Shown: piece after piece, positions 24,055 through 32,400 of the stretch
Numbering within the stretch: position 1 is the first letter of the stretch
Layout of the letters: each line of letters opens with the position of its first letter
Assembly: GCF_022829385.1 (NCBI RefSeq)
Contig: NZ_JAKSXX010000235.1
Span: 248,001-312,000, forward strand
DNA: 64,000 nt
From: Methylobacterium sp. J-070
Lineage (GTDB): Bacteria > Pseudomonadota > Alphaproteobacteria > Rhizobiales > Beijerinckiaceae
Direction of reading: 5' to 3'
Notes under the pieces: model-generated
The model's database searches: none
The model's input: only the letters and a program-made list of their open reading frames with translations
What the model was told of the DNA's origin: nothing
Made by a program: the position numbers and the translations under genes

Positions 24055-25575
24055 TCAGTAGGCGTTCTCGGTCTTCAGCAGCGCGAAGGGCGTGGTCAGC
24101 AGGATCTGCAGGTCCAACAGCACCGACCAGTTCTCGATGTAGTACAGATCGTGCTCGACTCGGCGCTGGAGCTTCTCCGAGGTGTCGGTCTCGCCGCGCC
24201 ATCCGTTCACCTGCGCCCAGCCGGTGATGCCCGGCTTGACCTTGTGGCGGGCGAAGTAGCCGTCCACCACCTGGTCGTACAGCGTGTTGGCGGCCTTGGC
24301 CTGGAGTGCGTGGGGGCGCGGACCGACGAGCGAGAGATCGCCCTTCAACACGTTGAACAGCTGCGGCAGCTCGTCGAGCGAGGTCTTGCGGATGAAGCGG
24401 CCCACCGGCGTCACCCGCGGATCGCCGCGGGTGACCATCCTGGCGGCCCCGGCATCGCACTGGTCGACGTACATCGACCGGAACTTGTAGACCTCGATCA
24501 GCTCGTTGTTGAAGCCGTGGCGCTTCTGCCGGAACAGGATCGGCCCCCGCGACGTGAGGCGCACCGCCAGGGCGATGGCCACCATGAGCGGCGAGAGGGT
24601 GACCAGCATCGTCAGACCGACGCAGCGGTCGAACAGCGCCTTCACCACCACGTCCCAGTCGGCGATCGGCTTGTCGAAGACGTCGAGCACCGGCACCGAG
24701 CCGAGATAGGAGTAGCTGCGCGGGCGCAGCCGCAGCTTGGCGGCATGGGCGGAGAGCCGGATGTCGATCGGCAGCACCCACAGCTTGGCCAGCATCTGAA
24801 GGATGCGTGCCTCGGCGGTGATCGGGATCGTGAAGACGATCAGGTCCAGCCGGGCGTGCCGGGCATAGGCCACGAGGTCCTCGACGTTGCCGAGCTTCGG
24901 GTGGCCCGCCACCACGTCGGAGGAGCGGTCAGTGTTGCGGTCGTCGAACACGCCGACGATGCGGATGCCGCTCTCGCTCTGCGTCTCCAGGGCGGCGATG
25001 AGGTCCTCGGCGGGCTTACCGCCCCCCACGATGGCCGTGCGCCGGTCGAAGCGGCCGGCCCGGGTCTGCACGTCGATGACCTGGAAGAGGGCGAAGCGCC
25101 CGGCCAGGAGCACGGCGAGACCAGTCCCGAAGAAGGTGGCGAGCCACAGGCGGGAGTAGTGGTCGGCGACCTTGGCGAGGACCAGCCCGGCGGCGACCAT
25201 GAGGAAGGTCATCGACCACGCGGCGATCAGCCGGAGCGCCGTCTTGAAGAAGGCGCGGAACGCGCCGATCCGGTACCCGCCGGCGGCCTGGATGAGCGCC
25301 ACCGTGGTGAGGGTGATCAGCGCGATGGCGCCCGCATAGGTCAGCCCGAAGGGCACACGCCCGCGCAGCATCAACACGTGGAGGAGGGAGCCCAGGCTGA
25401 AGATCAGGGCGCATTCCAGCGCCCGCACCAGTCCGGCCACCACCACCGGGGAGATCGCCGCCGGCCTGGCCACCGCCGTCTCGGCGAGGGGCACCGAATC
25501 CGGCCGGACGGCGGCCAGCCGGGCTTCGGACGGCCCCGCCGCCTCCAGGAGATCGCGGATATCGAACGCGCTCAT
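24055..25575 (-). CDS. Exopolysaccharide polyprenyl glycosylphosphotransferase (WcaJ-like)
   Basis: A 506-residue membrane enzyme that transfers a sugar-1-phosphate from a UDP-sugar to undecaprenyl phosphate, starting exopolysaccharide repeat synthesis. It has four N-terminal membrane helices, a Rossmann-like domain with TAIVGGGKPAEDLIAAL, a fifth hydrophobic stretch (FDRCVGLTMLVTLSPLM) and the catalytic domain with FRSMYVDQCD, FIRKTSLDELPQLFNVLKGD and LVGPRPHAL, plus KPGITGWAQVNGWRG. The ATG at 25575 follows GGGAGGGG. Convergent with the lut operon and followed upstream by a GT4 gene on the same strand. Confidence 0.93.
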   Translation of the reverse strand: MSAFDIRDLLEAAGPSEARLAAVRPDSVPLAETAVARPAAISPVVVAGLVRALECALIFSLGSLLHVLMLRGRVPFGLTYAGAIALITLTTVALIQAAGGYRIGAFRAFFKTALRLIAAWSMTFLMVAAGLVLAKVADHYSRLWLATFFGTGLAVLLAGRFALFQVIDVQTRAGRFDRRTAIVGGGKPAEDLIAALETQSESGIRIVGVFDDRNTDRSSDVVAGHPKLGNVEDLVAYARHARLDLIVFTIPITAEARILQMLAKLWVLPIDIRLSAHAAKLRLRPRSYSYLGSVPVLDVFDKPIADWDVVVKALFDRCVGLTMLVTLSPLMVAIALAVRLTSRGPILFRQKRHGFNNELIEVYKFRSMYVDQCDAGAARMVTRGDPRVTPVGRFIRKTSLDELPQLFNVLKGDLSLVGPRPHALQAKAANTLYDQVVDGYFARHKVKPGITGWAQVNGWRGETDTSEKLQRRVEHDLYYIENWSVLLDLQILLTTPFALLKTENAY

Positions 25576-25719
25576 CGATCGGCCCCTCCCACCCCCTGTC
25601 GGCGGCTTCCTCAACCGCAGCGTCGCACGGGGCGTTGTCGGAAGACTTAAGGGCGAGCACCCCGCGACGAATTTCGTCGCCGCAGCGGCCTGCCCCTCCC
25701 CACGGTCACGCGACGGCGC

Positions 25720-26919
25720 TCAGGCCGTCCGCGCCCCGGCGATGGTGTGCGGGGCTGCGTTGCGCCGGGCGTTCCTGGCCTGGAAGGCCGCGGTGTAGCC
25801 GGCGATCACTTCGCTCCCCATGCGCTCCAACGAGAAGCGCTGCCGGATCGAGTCGCTGAGGGCGCGCACCCGGGTCGCGCAGACCTCCGGCGCATCGTCG
25901 AGCACCCGCCGGATACCCGCAGCCAGGGCCTCGGAATCCCGGGCCGGGACGAGGTCGCCCGCGGCCTGGCCGAAGATCTCTGGGATGCCCCCGACCCGCG
26001 TGGCGACGAGCGGTTGCGCCGCAGCCGCAGCCTCCAGCACGACGTAGGGGAGGGACTCGGCAAGGGACGGCACCACCAGGATCCGGCCGCGCGCGAGGAC
26101 CGCCCGGATCGCCTGCGGCGGCTCGAACGCCACCGCGTGTGTGAGCCCCAGGCGTTCCACGGTCTGGCGCAGGATCTCCGCGTCCGGTCCCGAGCCGACC
26201 ATCAGCAGGCGCAGCGCCCGACCCTCGGCGCGCAGCCGGACCAGGGCGTCGAGCAGGTAGGGCAGGCCCTTCGCCTCCCGCAACTCGCCGACATACAGGA
26301 GGTCGAAGGGATCCTCGACGCGCTCCACCGGGGCGAATTCCGCCTCCGCGATCCCGTTATGGACGATGCGCGTCACCCGCTCCGGGCCGCCCACGAACGC
26401 CCGGTGGCGGCCGGCGACGTACTCGCTCTCGAAGAGGAACGCGTCGGTCCGGCGGGCGAGAACGGCCTCGGCGCCCATGTAGAGGCGATGGAGCGGCGTG
26501 CCGGGCCGGTAGTTGTAACTGCCGCCGTGCGGCGTGTAGGCGCGGATGGCGGAAGCCGCGGCGCTGAGCCGCGCGTAGGCGCCGCCCTTTGCGCCGTGCC
26601 CGTGGAGGACCTGCGCGCCGACCATCTCGGCGCGCTTGCCGACGGCGCGCAGGCACGTCCAGTCGGAGGGATGCGGGTTGCGCCGCATCGGGATGCGGAC
26701 GAGGCCGAGTTCGAGGCAGGGCATCAGTTCGGTCAGCGCCCGCTCGCCGCGCTCGCCGCCGGTGGTGGAATCGCAGACGATGCCGACGGCATGTCCCGCT
26801 GTCGCCTGGAGACGCGCCAGATCCACCACGTGCCGGAACAACCCACCCACGGGGGCGCGAAAGACGTGCAGGATCCGGTAACGCTGAACGCTGCCTGCTT
26901 CGCTCGACTTCGCAATCAC
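25720..26919 (-). CDS. Glycosyltransferase family 4
   Basis: A 399-residue GT-B fold glycosyltransferase. The N-terminal domain begins RILHVFRAPVGGLFRHVVDL, and the C-terminal nucleotide-sugar domain has LLYVGELREAKGLPYLLDAL, LLMVGSGPDAE and VVPSLAESLPYVVLEAAAA, where the E-x7-E motif is visible. The ATG at 26919 has no clear strong site upstream, but GGGAGGG lies about ten bases before it. It probably adds a sugar during exopolysaccharide assembly together with the neighbouring initiating transferase; donor and acceptor unknown. Confidence 0.9.
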   Translation of the reverse strand: MIAKSSEAGSVQRYRILHVFRAPVGGLFRHVVDLARLQATAGHAVGIVCDSTTGGERGERALTELMPCLELGLVRIPMRRNPHPSDWTCLRAVGKRAEMVGAQVLHGHGAKGGAYARLSAAASAIRAYTPHGGSYNYRPGTPLHRLYMGAEAVLARRTDAFLFESEYVAGRHRAFVGGPERVTRIVHNGIAEAEFAPVERVEDPFDLLYVGELREAKGLPYLLDALVRLRAEGRALRLLMVGSGPDAEILRQTVERLGLTHAVAFEPPQAIRAVLARGRILVVPSLAESLPYVVLEAAAAAQPLVATRVGGIPEIFGQAAGDLVPARDSEALAAGIRRVLDDAPEVCATRVRALSDSIRQRFSLERMGSEVIAGYTAAFQARNARRNAAPHTIAGARTA

Positions 26920-27050
26920 GGTATCCCTCCCGGGAAAATCAATCCCGGAGGTTTTGGCGTTGCGATCGTCTTTGGGAACTTAATTCCAGCCGGGCCGACC
27001 CGGGCTTTTGTTCAAGAGGGTAACCGGACCTCTACGACCGCATCATCAAT

Positions 27051-27734
27051 TCACGTCGCCGACAGACCGTTGAGGCTGGCCCAGATCGTCCCGTAATGGC
27101 AGGCGGTCGCGACCAGCACGAAACCGTGCCAGATCGCGTTCTGGAACGGCAGCGACCGCCAGACGTGGAACACCACACCGACCGAGTAGAGCGCGCCGCC
27201 GATCGCCAGGAGCCAGAGCGCCGTCGGCTGAAGGATCGCGATCACCGACTCGTAGGCGAAGAGCCCGCTCCACCCGAGCATGAGGTACAGGGCGATCGAG
27301 AGGCGGTCGAAGCGGCCGGGCAGGAACAGCTTCACGGCGATCCCCACCAGCGCGACGATCCAGATCACCGCCAGCAGGGCATAGGCCCGGCTCCCGGAAC
27401 CGACGAGGGCGACGAGCGGCGTGTAGGTGCCGGCGATCATCAGATAGATCAGGGCGTGGTCGGCCCGGCGCAGGAGCCATTTGCGCGGGCTCACCGGATG
27501 CAAATTGTAGAGGGCGGAGACGCCCAGCATCAGGACCAGGGCCGTGGCGTAGACCACGATGGCGGTCCGCTCGCCGAAGCCGAGATGCGCCGTCGCCGCC
27601 GTAGCCACCAGTGCCACCGCGCCGGCGAAGCCGAGGACGACCCCAAGGCCGTGGACGACGCCGTCCGCGACGATCTCCCGGGGCGTGTAGTGCCAGGTCA
27701 GGGTAAGCGGTCGACCATCCTCAGCGAGAGACAT
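27051..27734 (-). CDS. Hemolysin III / YqfA-like (PAQR family) membrane protein
   Basis: A 227-residue integral membrane protein with seven predicted segments. The family signatures are visible: EIVADGVVHGLGVVLG at the N-terminus, ALYNLHPVSPRKWLLRRADHALIYLMIAGTY in the middle (His and Asp of the putative metal site) and VFHVWRSLPFQNAIWHGFVL near the C-terminus. Members of this PAQR-related family are of uncertain function (membrane homeostasis or zinc hydrolase). It faces no obvious partner; ctaA lies upstream on the same strand 77 bases away. Confidence 0.9.
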   Translation of the reverse strand: MSLAEDGRPLTLTWHYTPREIVADGVVHGLGVVLGFAGAVALVATAATAHLGFGERTAIVVYATALVLMLGVSALYNLHPVSPRKWLLRRADHALIYLMIAGTYTPLVALVGSGSRAYALLAVIWIVALVGIAVKLFLPGRFDRLSIALYLMLGWSGLFAYESVIAILQPTALWLLAIGGALYSVGVVFHVWRSLPFQNAIWHGFVLVATACHYGTIWASLNGLSAT

Positions 27735-27811
27735 CTTGAAGCCTCCTGCAACCCGTGCAGCTTAAAGCTTGAGAGGTCTTGATCGTTCCCCGCGCTGAAT
27801 GCTGAGCCGAG

Positions 27812-28975
27812 TTATCCCGAAGTTTCTGGAGGCCTGTGGACAGTGTCTCGCGCTGCAGCCATCACGGTGCGGCGCGGGAAAGCGTAGACGCCCCGGCCGG
27901 CCAGTCCTTCGAAGCCAAGCGGAACTGCCGCGGCGATGGGCCGTACGCGTCCGGTGCCGCGGCTGAGACGGGCGTTTACGGTGGCCATCGTCAGCAAAGC
28001 CATCGCCAGCACCTGATGGGCCAGGGCGGCCCAGAGGGGCACGCCGAGCAGCAGCGTCGCGATGCCGAGCGAGGCCTGGAGGAGGGCCAGCCCGGCGATA
28101 CCGGCTGCCCGTCCCGCCGCGGCGGGCGATCCGGATAACCGCGCATCGACTGCGTGCAGGAGCGCAAGTGCGATGACCAGATAGGCGATCATCCGGTGGT
28201 TGAACTGGACGAGGGCATGATTGTCCGCGAAGTTCTCGATCCACGGGCGAATGGCGAAGAGCGTGTCGGCCGACGGCACGAGGGCGCCGTCCATGGTCGG
28301 CCACGTGTTGTAGACGAGGCCGGCATGCGAGCCGGCCACGAGACCGCCGAGGAAGATCTGCGCGAGGATCGCGAGGGGCAGGAGTGCCGCGGTGGCCCGC
28401 AGCCGCCCCGGTGCTGGCGCCGAGACGTCGCCGCGCTCGCCTGCCGCCAGCCAGATGAGGCCGGCCAGGATCAGGCTCGCGGTGGTCAGGTGCAGAGCGA
28501 GCTTGATCGGCGCCACGGCGGTCATGCCGGGCTGGAGGCCGGACGCCACCATGATCCAGCCGATGGCGCCCTGGAGTCCGCCGAGGGCGCCGAGCCCGAG
28601 GAGGCCGAGGCCCAGGCGGCGGCTGATCCGCCCCTGCCACCAGAACACGAGGAGCGGCACGAAGAACACGAGGCCGATGAGCCGGCCGAGGAGGCGGTGT
28701 CCCCATTCCCAGCCGTACAGGACCTTGAAGGCGGAGAGGCCCATGCCCTGGTTCAGGATGGCGTATTGCGGCGTGTCCTTGTACTTGGCGAACTCGGCCG
28801 CCCAGTCGGCGTCCGAGAGCGGGGGCAGGGCGCCGGTGACCGGACGCCACTCGGTGATCGACAGGCCGGACCCGGTGAGCCGCGTGGCACCGCCGACCGC
28901 CACCATGGCGACCACCAGCGCCGCGACCACGTAGAGCCACGTCCGCACCCCCGACCGCCGGTCGCCCGCCACCAT
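27812..28975 (-). CDS. ctaA: Heme A synthase (COX15/CtaA)
   Basis: A 387-residue inner-membrane enzyme that oxidises the C8 methyl of heme O to a formyl group, supplying heme A to aa3-type cytochrome oxidase. About eight membrane helices are present with the conserved histidines in GWEWGHRLLGR, KLALHLTTA, QFNHRMIAYL and LAHQVLAMAL. The second transmembrane half also has the conserved GLVYNTWPTMDG loop. DUF2842 is divergently placed 183 bases upstream, a pairing common in this order. No ctaB/ctaC genes are adjacent. Confidence 0.95.
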   Translation of the reverse strand: MVAGDRRSGVRTWLYVVAALVVAMVAVGGATRLTGSGLSITEWRPVTGALPPLSDADWAAEFAKYKDTPQYAILNQGMGLSAFKVLYGWEWGHRLLGRLIGLVFFVPLLVFWWQGRISRRLGLGLLGLGALGGLQGAIGWIMVASGLQPGMTAVAPIKLALHLTTASLILAGLIWLAAGERGDVSAPAPGRLRATAALLPLAILAQIFLGGLVAGSHAGLVYNTWPTMDGALVPSADTLFAIRPWIENFADNHALVQFNHRMIAYLVIALALLHAVDARLSGSPAAAGRAAGIAGLALLQASLGIATLLLGVPLWAALAHQVLAMALLTMATVNARLSRGTGRVRPIAAAVPLGFEGLAGRGVYAFPRRTVMAAARDTVHRPPETSG

Positions 28976-29158
28976 GCCGATCCCTTCCGTCGAGGCCGGG
29001 TTCCCCGGCGACTGCGCCCGGGTTAGGGGAAGCCGGCCGCGCCAGCAACGTCGGCGGCGCCGCAGCCCGCGGCAGACCGCGCGTTGCCAACCGTGCCCCG
29101 GGACGCTAGCCCTCCGCCGTCAGCACGGCCGCGCCGGTCGCGGAGCCTCGGGACTGTC

Positions 29159-29365
29159 ATGCGCCGACGCACCCGCACCTTGATCGGCACCCTCGCGATC
29201 CTGGCTTTCGTGTGCGTCTACGGGCCGCTCGCCATGACGCTGGCCGACAGCCGCATCTCCGAAACGCCCGCGGCCGTGCAGGCCGTGCTCTACTCGATCC
29301 TCGGGATCGTCTGGATCTTCCCGCTGATGCCGGTGATTCGCTGGATGGAACGGCCCGATCCCTGA
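29159..29365 (+). CDS. DUF2842 small membrane protein
   Basis: A 68-residue protein with two membrane helices (LIGTLAILAFVCVYGPLAM and LYSILGIVWIFPLMPVIRWM), basic at the N-terminus, matching DUF2842. The ATG at 29159 fits; an upstream GTG-type start would add Pro/Arg-rich residues. It is divergent from ctaA, suggesting a role near respiratory-complex assembly, but no function is known. Confidence 0.78.
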   Translation: MRRRTRTLIGTLAILAFVCVYGPLAMTLADSRISETPAAVQAVLYSILGIVWIFPLMPVIRWMERPDP

Positions 29366-29449
29366 GGCAGACCCTCGATTTCGCCGCACTCGGGCGCCAC
29401 AAGCCTGCGGGCCCGCCGCCGAGACCGAGCCTCCGTGTATCCTTCGTTC

Positions 29450-29785
29450 ATGCGCCTGACGCTCCTCCCCGCCCTCGTGCTGCTGGCCCCGCTGCCGGCC
29501 CTGGCGCAGGGGACGCCGCGGTCCATCGGCGAGTGCGAGCGGTTGAAGAACGACCTCGCGTACAATCAGTGCCTCGCGATGTTCGGCCCCGCGGCCAAGA
29601 ACGTGGCGGGCGGCTACGCGTCGGCTGACATCGCCGCGATGCCTCCGGCCGCCATGGCGGAGCCGATCCCGCAGGTCGAGGAGACCGCCGAGGCCGGCCC
29701 GAGCCATCGGCGGCGCTACCGCTCCGGCCGCGGCCGGCAATACGCGTCCTTCTCCACCGGCTACCGGCACCGGCGCCGCCGCTGA
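29450..29785 (+). CDS. Small exported protein with Arg-rich tail
   Basis: Not recognised. 111 residues: signal peptide (LLPALVLLAPLPALAQG), a short two-cysteine segment (GECERLKNDLAYNQCLAMFG), a Pro/Ala/Met linker and a C-terminal Arg/Tyr/Gly-rich tail (RRRYRSGRGRQY). The ATG at 29450 sets the signal peptide correctly; a GTG at 29435 is in frame. Possibly a periplasmic or cell-surface protein. Confidence 0.6.
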   Translation: MRLTLLPALVLLAPLPALAQGTPRSIGECERLKNDLAYNQCLAMFGPAAKNVAGGYASADIAAMPPAAMAEPIPQVEETAEAGPSHRRRYRSGRGRQYASFSTGYRHRRRR

Positions 29786-29899
29786 GCCGATACGCGTCGG
29801 CGGGCCAACGCTTAATCGGCTTCGGTGCATGTGAGCCCGCAGGCTACCGCCCTGAAACCGGCGGCCGGATTTGCGAAACCCGCTTAGGGCGGGAGCGGC

Positions 29900-30961
29900 T
29901 CAGGCGACGTTGAGGCGCCGGCCGCGGTTCCAGGCCAGGAACGGCACCCCAGAGAGCAGGCCCGCCAAAGCCGCGCGCGACTGGTGGCATCCGTTCACCG
30001 AGACCCGCGGCAGCGCGTGCAGATGCGCGCCATGCTCGGCGAAGAGGTGACCGGGCCGCGTCGTCACCGCGGTGGCGAAGTTCATGTCCCGCGCCAGAGC
30101 GAATTCCCGTGGCCCCGCAGAGCCGGGATCGCCCACCGGATACGACAGGTGGCGCACCTGCCGACCGAGTTCAGCCTCGATCCGCGCCCGGCCGTCGGCG
30201 ATCTCGCGCGCGGCCACCGCAGCGTGGTGCTTGGCGAGCATCGGATGGCTCACCGTGTGGGCGCCCAGGGTGATCGCGGGATCGCCGGCGAGATCGCGCA
30301 GTTCGGCCCAGGACAGGCACAGCTCGGAGGCGACTTCCCCGGGTTCGATGCCGGCCTGACGGCAGAGGTCGGCGATCCGGTCCAGGAGGTCCGCCTCGCC
30401 GCCGCCGCGCAGGTCGCGGTAGACCGCCTCGAACGCGAGCGCCTTCTCCTGCGGGCTGCGGGCCGGCAGGTCGAGGCTGCGGGACCCGATGGCGATCCGA
30501 ACCCGGTCGAGCCGCGCGATGGCGCGTTCGAGCTCGATCCACCAGAGCCGGCCGCGCTGATCCGCGAAGGCGCTGGTCACGAACAGCGTCCAGGGCGCGC
30601 CGTGGCGGGCCAGCACCGGCCGCGCATGCTCGACGTTGTCGCGGTAGCCGTCGTCGAAGGTCAGGACCGCGAAGGGCGGCCCGTAATCCGGCTTGGCGAG
30701 GCGCTCCGGCACCGCGTCGAGGCCGATCACCTCGAAGCCGCGGGCATCGAGCTCGCGCAGGGTCAGGTCGAGGAAGTCCGGGGTGATGCCGAGCAGCCGG
30801 TTCGGCGCGAAGGCCGCGACCGGGCCGGGGCTGACATGGTGGAAGGTCAGGATCACGCCGAGGCCCCGCGCCGCCGGGGCCAGCCACCGGTCGGCGCCGA
30901 CGGCCTGGATCGCGCGGAATCCGGACGCGAAGACCCGGTGCTTGGTGCGCGACGACAGCAT
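29900..30961 (-). CDS. Polysaccharide deacetylase family protein
   Basis: A 353-residue carbohydrate esterase family 4 (NodB-like) protein. Motif 1 is LTFDDGYRDN with the metal-binding Asp, the entry region is ILTFHHVSPG, and a later HTVSHPML (H-x3-H pattern) supplies the metal His pair. The ATG at 30961 is preferred to 31000. No signal peptide is obvious. It lies back to back with a CelD-like acyltransferase, within the exopolysaccharide gene group, and could trim acetyl groups or remodel glycans. Confidence 0.88.
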   Translation of the reverse strand: MLSSRTKHRVFASGFRAIQAVGADRWLAPAARGLGVILTFHHVSPGPVAAFAPNRLLGITPDFLDLTLRELDARGFEVIGLDAVPERLAKPDYGPPFAVLTFDDGYRDNVEHARPVLARHGAPWTLFVTSAFADQRGRLWWIELERAIARLDRVRIAIGSRSLDLPARSPQEKALAFEAVYRDLRGGGEADLLDRIADLCRQAGIEPGEVASELCLSWAELRDLAGDPAITLGAHTVSHPMLAKHHAAVAAREIADGRARIEAELGRQVRHLSYPVGDPGSAGPREFALARDMNFATAVTTRPGHLFAEHGAHLHALPRVSVNGCHQSRAALAGLLSGVPFLAWNRGRRLNVA

Positions 30962-31211
30962 AGTCCTGAACCGATCGGGGCGCCCGGCCCGGAGGCACAA
31001 AGCCTGGTCGCCGTGCGGTAAACAAACCGCGAATGTCCGGTCGCAATGCGGTCGTTTCGGAAGGATGCATTAGCCAAGGCAGCGATTTGCCGGGACTTAC
31101 CGCAGTCGACGGGCGTTTTCGCCTGACAAAGTGACGGGCCATTCAGTCGGCAAGACCCAGGCTGGATGCTCGACAGCGGATCTCGCGCGGTCCAGGGGAG
31201 AGTTCGGCGTC

Positions 31212-32396
31212 ATGGCGCTCGGTGTCCACGTAGCGGGAACAGGCATGCTCGAGGCGCGGGCGGGCGGCGTGGTGGTGGCGGAGTTGATCTCCGACCTGCA
31301 GGCCGCCGAGGCGCTGTGGCGGCGGCTCGAAGCCGATCCGGCAGTCCTCCAGACGCCCTACCAGCGCTTCGACTGGATCGCCGCCTATCTCCGTTCGACC
31401 GGTCAGCTCGACGCCGCGCGGGTCGCGGTGCTGCGGGACGCCGAGGGGCGGGTGCGCCTGCTCCTGCCGCTCACGGTGCAGCGCGCGTACGGGCTGCGCG
31501 TCGCCCGGACGGTGGGCGATACGCACGCGAACTACCACATGCCGCTGTTCGCCACCCGCGACGCGGCGGCGATCCCGCCCGGCGACATCGTGGCGGCCCT
31601 GGTCCAGGCCGGACGAGCGGCCGGCATCGACCTCTACGCGCTGCAGCACCAGCCCCGGATGTGGGAGGGTGCGGCCAATCCCCTGGCGGCGACCGGCGAG
31701 CCCGAGGCGAGCGACGGCTACGGGCTGATGCTCGGTCCGGATCCGGACTCGACGGTGCGGCGGGTCTTCAGCGCCGACGCGCGCAAGAAGCTGCGCTCGA
31801 AGGAGAAGCGCCTGATCGAGGCGAAGGGCGCTGTCGCGTATCGCCGCGCCGGGACCCCCGAGGAGGTGGCGGCGTTCCTCGCCGCGTTCTACGCGCAGAA
31901 GGCGGCGCGCTTCGCCGGGATGGGGATCGCCGATCCCTACGCCGACCCGTCGATCCGCGCCTTCCTGACGGCCTCGGCCTCGGGACCGAACCCCGCTCTC
32001 GAGATCTACGCCCTCTGCCTCGCCGAGAGCGGCCGCGTGCTGGCGACCTTCTGCGGGGCCGTGAGCGAGAGCCGCTTCAGCGGGATGATGACCGCCTTCG
32101 ATGCCGACCCCGAGATTTCCCGGTTCAGCCCGGGCGACCTGCTGCTGCAGCACCTCGTCCACGATCAGACGGCGCGGGGACGCCGGGGCTTCGATCTCGG
32201 CGTCGGCGAGGCGCGCTACAAGGCCAGCATCTGCGACGAGACCATCGGCCTCGTCGAGACCCTGGTGCCCGTGAGCCTCCGGGGCAGGACCTATGGCGCG
32301 CTGCGGCAGGGCCTCACCCGCACCAAGCGGCGGATCAAGCGGGACCCGCGGCTGTTCGCTGCCCTGCAGCGGCTGAGGAAGCTGCGGCGCTCCTGA
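31212..32396 (+). CDS. GNAT-family CelD/BcsL-like acyltransferase
   Basis: A 394-residue protein of the 'cellulose biosynthesis protein CelD' type (Acetyltransf_6, double GNAT domain related to FemAB). Landmarks are TPYQRFDWIAAYLRS at the N-terminal half, ADARKKLRSKEKRLIEAKGA near the middle and SPGDLLLQHLVHDQTARGRRGFD plus GVGEARYKASICDE in the C-terminal domain. ATG 31212 has GGAGAG upstream. The convergent Wzz-like gene begins four bases after its stop. It probably N- or O-acylates a sugar unit of the exopolysaccharide. Confidence 0.85.
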   Translation: MALGVHVAGTGMLEARAGGVVVAELISDLQAAEALWRRLEADPAVLQTPYQRFDWIAAYLRSTGQLDAARVAVLRDAEGRVRLLLPLTVQRAYGLRVARTVGDTHANYHMPLFATRDAAAIPPGDIVAALVQAGRAAGIDLYALQHQPRMWEGAANPLAATGEPEASDGYGLMLGPDPDSTVRRVFSADARKKLRSKEKRLIEAKGAVAYRRAGTPEEVAAFLAAFYAQKAARFAGMGIADPYADPSIRAFLTASASGPNPALEIYALCLAESGRVLATFCGAVSESRFSGMMTAFDADPEISRFSPGDLLLQHLVHDQTARGRRGFDLGVGEARYKASICDETIGLVETLVPVSLRGRTYGALRQGLTRTKRRIKRDPRLFAALQRLRKLRRS

Positions 32397-32400
32397 CCTC

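Noticed and set aside
26990..27012. A stem followed by TTTT between the hemolysin-III-like and GT4 genes as a terminator.
   Set aside because: The T-run is on the plus strand, but both flanking genes are on the minus strand.
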